Positions 57,838-64,000 of a stretch of DNA of 64,000 bases are shown here, piece by piece (position 1 is the first letter of the stretch; the number at the start of each line of letters is the position of its first letter). Under the pieces are notes generated by a model. The model was not told where the DNA came from and did no database searches. It saw only the letters and a list, made by a program, of their open reading frames with translations. The position numbers were made by a program, and so were the translations under genes. This stretch comes from Archilochus colubris (Eukaryota; Chordata; Aves; Apodiformes; Trochilidae), in assembly GCA_023079485.1 (NCBI GenBank), contig CM041090.1:8802519-8866518 (forward strand), in the 5' to 3' direction.

Positions 57838-60800
57838 CCGCTTCTCAGTGCCATTGTGCTTGGTGATTACCCACAGTGAACGACTTCGCTCAAAGAGATA
57901 CAACTAACGCAGGAGTGCAGACGAGGATCTCCTGAAGCAACTTTGTTTAATGAACAAAATGACTAACGCTACTTCAGCTGAGAATTTCTTACGTAAAATG
58001 CATTTCAGGTAAAAGGAAAGCTGTTAAAGGTTAAAAAGGCAGATTCTCTACGTCATGTCATACTCTGTAGGACCAAAAGTGAATTGAGTGTGTGAAATGT
58101 CTTTGAAGTGATCGAATTCCAAAAATGGTTACTTCCTCTGCATTCCTCGGCCCTTGTGTGCTTGGCATGTGGTCCTGTGGAAAGCTGTGTCAGTGAAGGA
58201 GAAGGATCTCGTCAGGCTATTGCGTATGTGAGGAGGGAAAATTGGAGTGAGTTTGGCAACCCCAAGTGGTGACTGAGTTGGACTGTGAACTGAACTGTGT
58301 AAAACACATCAGGCAATCAGACTGGCTGATGTATGAGGAGGTATTACTGCTCTACATCTTATCCCAGGAAATGCCTTGGAAAATTCTTGTTGCAAAAAAA
58401 AGAGATAGCTGCAGAACTGTGTACACTAAAGCCAAGATGAATGTCTGCCCTTTTAACTTGAGAGAGAATATGCCATCTGATGTAGGCTTCTTTATTGTGT
58501 GAGTCAGAGAAGAAAAACCTCGAGTATACCAAAGTGAAAAACTGAGGGAGGTGAGATGGTGATAATGAGACCCCTGTCAGGGAAAAAATAAAAATCAGAG
58601 GGGGACAAAGAAAGAGACTCTGACTGATCCTACCTGGACAAGTTTAATTGACAGGTGGTTGTAATTAGGCCCATTAAGCCCTTTATATACCAATAAGATT
58701 CTCTTACTGATTGTCTCATGGAAGCCAAGGGGCTGCTGCTTATGTGAGCTTTAGTCTAGGAGCCTGGTGTGTTATCATCAAACATTTCTTCATCTGGCAG
58801 TAAGACAAGCCAAGGTAAGATTTGAAAGGCAGTGAGAGAACCTCAAAAGTGTTTTCACATTAAGTAAGGAGGCTGTGTCAGGAACCATCCACTTCAAGAT
58901 GAGAAGTTTATCTCTTATCCAAAGGTGTGTGGATGAATCTGTTTTATTTTGTCAGAATATTTGACACTTAGCTTTGCTCTAGTAGGCAAGATATGACTGA
59001 CTTGTTGAAACACTTTTAGTGGAATTCACCTGTTGTCATTTGGATGTGTTCAAGAATGTGAGCTCTGTTAAAACTGGTAGCCAGGTCTTGGGAGTTCACG
59101 GATGTTTTATGCGATTAAGATGTCATATGCTCTATTGCCATGAATCTTGGAGTCACATAATGTTCCTTACTTTCTCTTGAGTTCAGAGTCCTTCTGTACT
59201 TTTATTTAATATTAATTACAGAATATATTTACAAGTAGAAAGCTTCTTAGTATTGCTTCCTCTGGAACTGTTAAGAAAAAAAAAAGTAGTTGGAAATAAA
59301 ATGGGTACACAGTAAGGATCTCTGACAACATTGATAATAGTTTAGCTTCTATGAGTGCAAATGTGGTCTTGTTCAATGCAGTAATTGGCTCAGGCTTAGT
59401 TGCTATGTCAAGTAGCCCTCAGCATTTGAATGATTATTTTCTGTTGCACTACCATTCATTTAATGGGTGACATATGCAGAATAAATTTGGACTCTTGCAG
59501 TTATTGCACACAATGTGATTTTGCTTATTGCATCAAGCCTTCAGAGAAAAATGCCAGGGCTTTTTAGAAACTCTTTATTGATTTGAACAAATGGTTTAAT
59601 TTTCAGTGGGAGGAGCGGGACAAAAGTATTGATGAGTATGGTTTCTGAAGTGCCAATGTTGGAAACAAGAACTGAGAAAATGTAGAGCTGCATCTTCAGC
59701 TTGTCTGAGCTCTGTCATAGCTTATATTTTATACCACTTGAGACAATTTAGCTGCGTTGTCAAAGACAGTATCCTCCTTAGCAGAAAGCTGAAGAGCAAA
59801 ATGAATGTGCTATCAAACCTTATTTTATCATAAATCACATGGTATCATATCACAGAGTCCTTCACATTCATAAGTATAAAGGTATAGCAGATCTGCTATG
59901 ATAATAATAGGCAGATTAAAAAAAATAAAAGAAATAATCAGTGTGGTTTCAATTATGGTTTGATTCTACAGCAAACCTCAGAGAAATACAAAGTTGCTAT
60001 AATAGAGGATGTGAACTTTTCTCTAGGTAAGACTTCTGTCTAGAATAAGGGCATAATGTTCCCTAGCACACAGAAACAGACTTTTTAGAGTTACAAAAAT
60101 AAAAAAGGATTCTCAATAACCAATGCTGAAACTGTAATTTAGTTGTAATAGGGCAGTCAATGTACATTAGAATGATGTTTCAGAAATGCATGGTATTAAA
60201 AAATTTCGCAGCAGTTTATCTGATGTATTTAGTCACACAGAAGGAAAGCTTTAAAAGTTTGCAATATACATTTTTATAGAGATATAAACTATACAAATGT
60301 AAACTTACAAGCATATATAGTATCAACTTCATGGCACAGCATTAAAGATACAGAGAGCTGAGTTGTTGCTGTTCTTCTTCTTATTGTTATTATTATTTTA
60401 CAGTTTAGCAAGGTTCAAAAAAAATTTATGATGCATGAAAATTTTTTTACTTGGTTTTGGTGGAATTAATTTTGCCCACCATCTGAAAGGTAGACTTGTA
60501 GTCCAGGCTTGTGGGCTAGGCCCTTCCTCTGTTCAACAGAGTCTTCAGAAGATCTCATTAATCTTAAGATGACAGGAATCCCCTCCTAGAGGTTTTCTGT
60601 TTCCTAAACAGCTAACTAGTTTAGTTTTGGTGGCTAAAGTCAGTTGAGAAGGGTCTCACTATTTATGTTTCTGTGGCAGATCCTCTGTTTGCTTTTGTTG
60701 TGCTCCCGGTAAGGAAGGGACTGGTTAGGGACTGGTTAGCTCCCAGAGGAGACGGATATCTGTTGGAGGAGTGCAGATGTGAATGCAGGGCATACCCCTT

Positions 60801-63800
60801 CCCCTCTGGGGTGGAATCCAGCACACAGTTGTTTAGCAAGTCCCTTTGCATAAATTACAGTTAAAAAACTATGTTGGTGTGTATGTGCTTGACTAGGATA
60901 CCATGGATACTAGGATACACTTATCAGTGTTCTTTCTTTGCAAGCGTATTCAGTAGGCAAACCACAGCTGTAAGCAGCCTGCATACAAAAATCAGATTGG
61001 ATACTTCTTGTCTTTGAAGTTCTTGCATCAAATGCAGACCTGTTTCCATATCAAAAAGTGTGGGAAATTGCGATGTCTGATTGAGGGGTAGTTAGCTTAG
61101 TGAGCTGAGCCTTAACCCCTGGTAAGCAGAGATATTTGTAGCTGAGCTTCTGAATTTTAATGGGTGCACAGAACAGTTGTTTACTTTTAGTTCAGTTTTG
61201 GCATTGGCAAAAAGTCCTCCAGTTTGATGAGAAGAAAGTGCTCGAAAGGAATTCACTGTAGTGATAGAATTTTCTTACAGGAATCGCATACAGTTTTTTA
61301 CTACTGTAGTAACAGAGAAAAAGCAAAGTAATTAAAAAAATTTTAAGCCTTTCTTTCCCTAGAAGGAGAAAGCATTCAGTTTTAAGAAATAGTTATAATT
61401 TGCAGCATGCAGCAAAAAATACTCCTCACTCTATCACTGAAACAAAAAACATTCACTGTACTTCAAGTTCAAGTAGGTTTCCTTTGTCTATGAAGGAATA
61501 AAGAGGGAAAAAACTGGTATTCCCTGTCAAAAGGCTTTTTCATGTACTTCCTTTGTCAGCAGTGGATCAAAGGTAACTTTAGATATAGTCTCCGCCTTGG
61601 TAAAGTATTTCTAGTCAGTGAATCATGAGATTGTGTATTCAAATTCAAGCGCATGGTAGAGTTACCTCAGTTCTCACTGGAATTCAGAGCATGCTTGTGG
61701 ACATTGATTTTCAAATGTTTTGCTCATCAGAGACAAGCATAAGTATGTATGTTTCTACATTATACACTGGGACCTTTGATCTGATGAAGGGAATAACGCT
61801 GCTCACTTGCATCCTCCAAGTCTGTGTCCCAGTGTGTTTTTGTGTGTTGTAAAGAAGCAGATGCAGAGCTAATATTCATCTCAAGATAATCACAGGTGAA
61901 GTAAAAAATGAAACTGAAATTTATGTTCAGCTATCAAATAGACCACCTCTTGTCTCCAGGATTAACTTCATATTGCACAATCAGGCAAGACTCAGTTATA
62001 CACAAGATAGAACATAGGCATTTTACCACAACATCAAACCACATTTGAAGAAGATGCCATATTGTATACAAACCTTTACTCTGTTCTTTTCTTCTTTTAA
62101 TCAGGCAGAAGCAATCAATTAATCATGGGTCCAATACAGCACTCTTCATAATGCCATTACTTAATATTGCATAATCTCTTTTAAACATCAGGGAAAAAGG
62201 CATAGAAAGATCTGTGCAGTGCATGGCTGGGTGTTGCTGGCTGTCATGTGGTAGGGAAAGTGAATAACACGTATATTAAAAAGGACTGTGCTGTCATGAC
62301 ACAACTTGAAAGATATGCATTTAAAATAACTAAGAGAAGCAATGAATAAACAGTAATGTGCTCCTGAGAAGGAAGATTAACTTTGTGGTAGGAAGTTTCT
62401 TAAAGGCCAGTTCCTTCAAATGTACTGTCTAGAAGAGACTTAAAAAAAACCTGTTTTGTAGTTTTCAGAGTCCTCTCCATGTTATCACAACATAGGTAGT
62501 GGCCTGCTTTTTTCTACTTTCACAAGAACTGATAGAGCATTCTATATTACAGTTTGTCTGTGTTACAAACTTGGTCTAGATTAACAAGATAAGGCAAATG
62601 CTGAACTTCACAATTGAACTGTAAAATAAAAAGTACTGGCAATTAATAATTCCCTTCTTCTGCAGGAGTATCTGCAGGAGTTTGATGCAGCAGCTGTTGC
62701 AGAACGTGCACACAGAGTAGCAGCAGACACTTGAGGAGAGACACAGACTGGAAGAGATTCTCTTTCATGTTGAGGAAGGAGACTGAATAACGAAATTGCC
62801 TGGTATAGTTATTTGCAGGCTTTTATTACAAACAATGCCTCGGAGGCAGGGAAGTAAGATGTCTTGCCAAGAGATTATTTTGAGCAAATAAAATGATCTA
62901 TGAAGTTTATGACTAAGAATACTTTACATGCCCCAGTTGAAACTCTCATGCAGTCTGCTACCTAATGGAACTGCAAGCTGCACAGTGTACCTACATCAGA
63001 TGGAAAATGTACAGAAAATATGGGCACATTTCTTGCAGTTTCAGATTGTGTCTGGCCTTTTCTTTATCCCAGAGATTGTAATAAGAGTGTTGAATCCTGC
63101 AAAGCCTTCTCATCCCTGAGAGGATACATCATTAGATACATCATTAGGCTTATTAACTCGCTCACCTGAATAAGGACTCCTGGCATGAATAAAATTCTTC
63201 AGGACCAGGCTGCTACACTGCTTTATTAGAAGTGCAGCCTGCTGTGACTCACAGCCTCTAAATTCAAATCAGTTACAGCATAATAACAATAGCAATTACA
63301 GTAATTTCCCAAATTGTGTCACGTTAGTTACTATTGGGAATGGGAGGAAATTTTGAGAAAGTTGTCTTTGCAGTTTGTTTGATATCATAGCGTTGCCTAG
63401 TTGCACAGCATGTGGAGTAAGCTGTTCTGGAGGGAGTCATCCAGGAGATAAACAAGTGTGATGCCTAGCACATACTCCCCTCTCTCCCCTGAAAAAATAA
63501 AACCAATCTTTCTCACTATGCACTCACTCCTACATTCACCAAAACAGAACTTCTTAGAATATCTGAAATAGAATGATCTGACAACACCTGGTAAAATTAG
63601 AGAAGCTAAAAAATTTGATCTTTAGTGAAGAAAACTTCTCATGGCCCTTTTGAGGCTAAAGGCTTGGTCTAAAACAAAAAAAAAAACCCAACTAAAAACT
63701 GACCTGAAAAAGCTAAAGCACGAACCCTGTTGTACAGCAGTTTTGCTACAGGAAGTTCTAACAAGTCAAATGAAAATTGGCTGCTTGATAAAGTAAGGTG

Positions 63801-64000
63801 ACCTGAATTGCACAGGTAAAGGTGTCAGGCAGCTCTTTCTGTGAGCCACTCAGCTGCTGTATGGCCAGTCAGCTGCTCCATCCGTGCTTTATATTTACAA
63901 GCAGTCTTAAGCAGCCCATGTTTGTGACTTTAATCCCAGATGATATACAGATGTAGTGATCAGGGAAATGAAGACATGGAGTAGATATATGAGGTTGTCA
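57838..64000. other. Upstream intergenic flank of THBS1, no gene seen
   Basis: About 6 kb of mostly AT-rich DNA with no supported exon, RNA gene or recognisable transposon. Besides the SRE-like element, motif-dense patches at 58640-58760 and 63220-63330 look like possible regulatory DNA. Open frames are under 80 codons and carry no domain. Confidence 0.5.
58119..58137 (-). promoter_or_regulatory. THBS1: Candidate serum response element: CArG box plus ETS site
   Basis: A perfect CArG box, CCAAAAATGG (58119-58128), is followed after two bases by ACTTCCT. On the gene strand this reads AGGAAGT, two bases, CCATTTTTGG: an ETS site beside a CArG box, the layout bound by SRF with a ternary complex factor. 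It lies about 1.17 kb upstream of the inferred start; the human THBS1 SRE is reported near -1.28 kb. Confidence 0.6.

Overview
This window is vertebrate nuclear DNA from a bird. It holds several CR1 LINE fragments ending in the typical ATTCTATG-type 3' tail, a solo LTR of a family common in bird genomes, GT-AG introns and a CpG-island promoter. Only two protein-coding loci can be supported: FSIP1 (plus strand, 3' part only) and THBS1 (minus strand, complete). They converge tail to tail, the same order and orientation as in mammals.

Layout. 1-31434: AT-rich DNA, most simply a large intron of FSIP1, carrying CR1 copies of several ages (1-345, 2896-3866, a tail-to-tail pair at 4740-5016 and 5032-5240, 7290-8030, 15148-15346, 23463-23800), a solo LTR (26297-26835) and a small LTR-like element flanked by CAATCCA repeats (12999-13206). 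31435-31981: a long C-terminal coding exon of FSIP1. Two in-frame candidates for the last exon follow, a short one at 34963-34985 (favoured) and another at 40369-40436. 36656-37101: another CR1. 41061-41255: an unexplained coding-like stretch on the minus strand.

41690-56950: the whole THBS1 (thrombospondin-1) transcription unit on the minus strand. I could place 21 coding exons, all with GT-AG boundaries and consistent phase. They total 3534 nt and encode 1177 residues: signal peptide, N-terminal laminin-G-like heparin-binding domain, oligomerisation region, VWC domain, three thrombospondin type 1 repeats, EGF-like repeats, calcium-binding type 3 repeats with an RGD, and the C-terminal lectin-like domain ending in Asp-Pro. 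A 5' non-coding exon, TATA-like box, inverted CCAAT box, CpG island and distal CArG/ETS element lie upstream. The 3' UTR is about 2.3 kb and carries seed matches for miR-18 and miR-19.

57838-64000 is the upstream intergenic flank of THBS1, with candidate regulatory motifs but no gene that I recognise. I saw no sign of a novel multi-gene system. The points most worth checking are the alternative FSIP1 ends, the unexplained coding-like segment, the SRE-like element and the LTR-like insertion.
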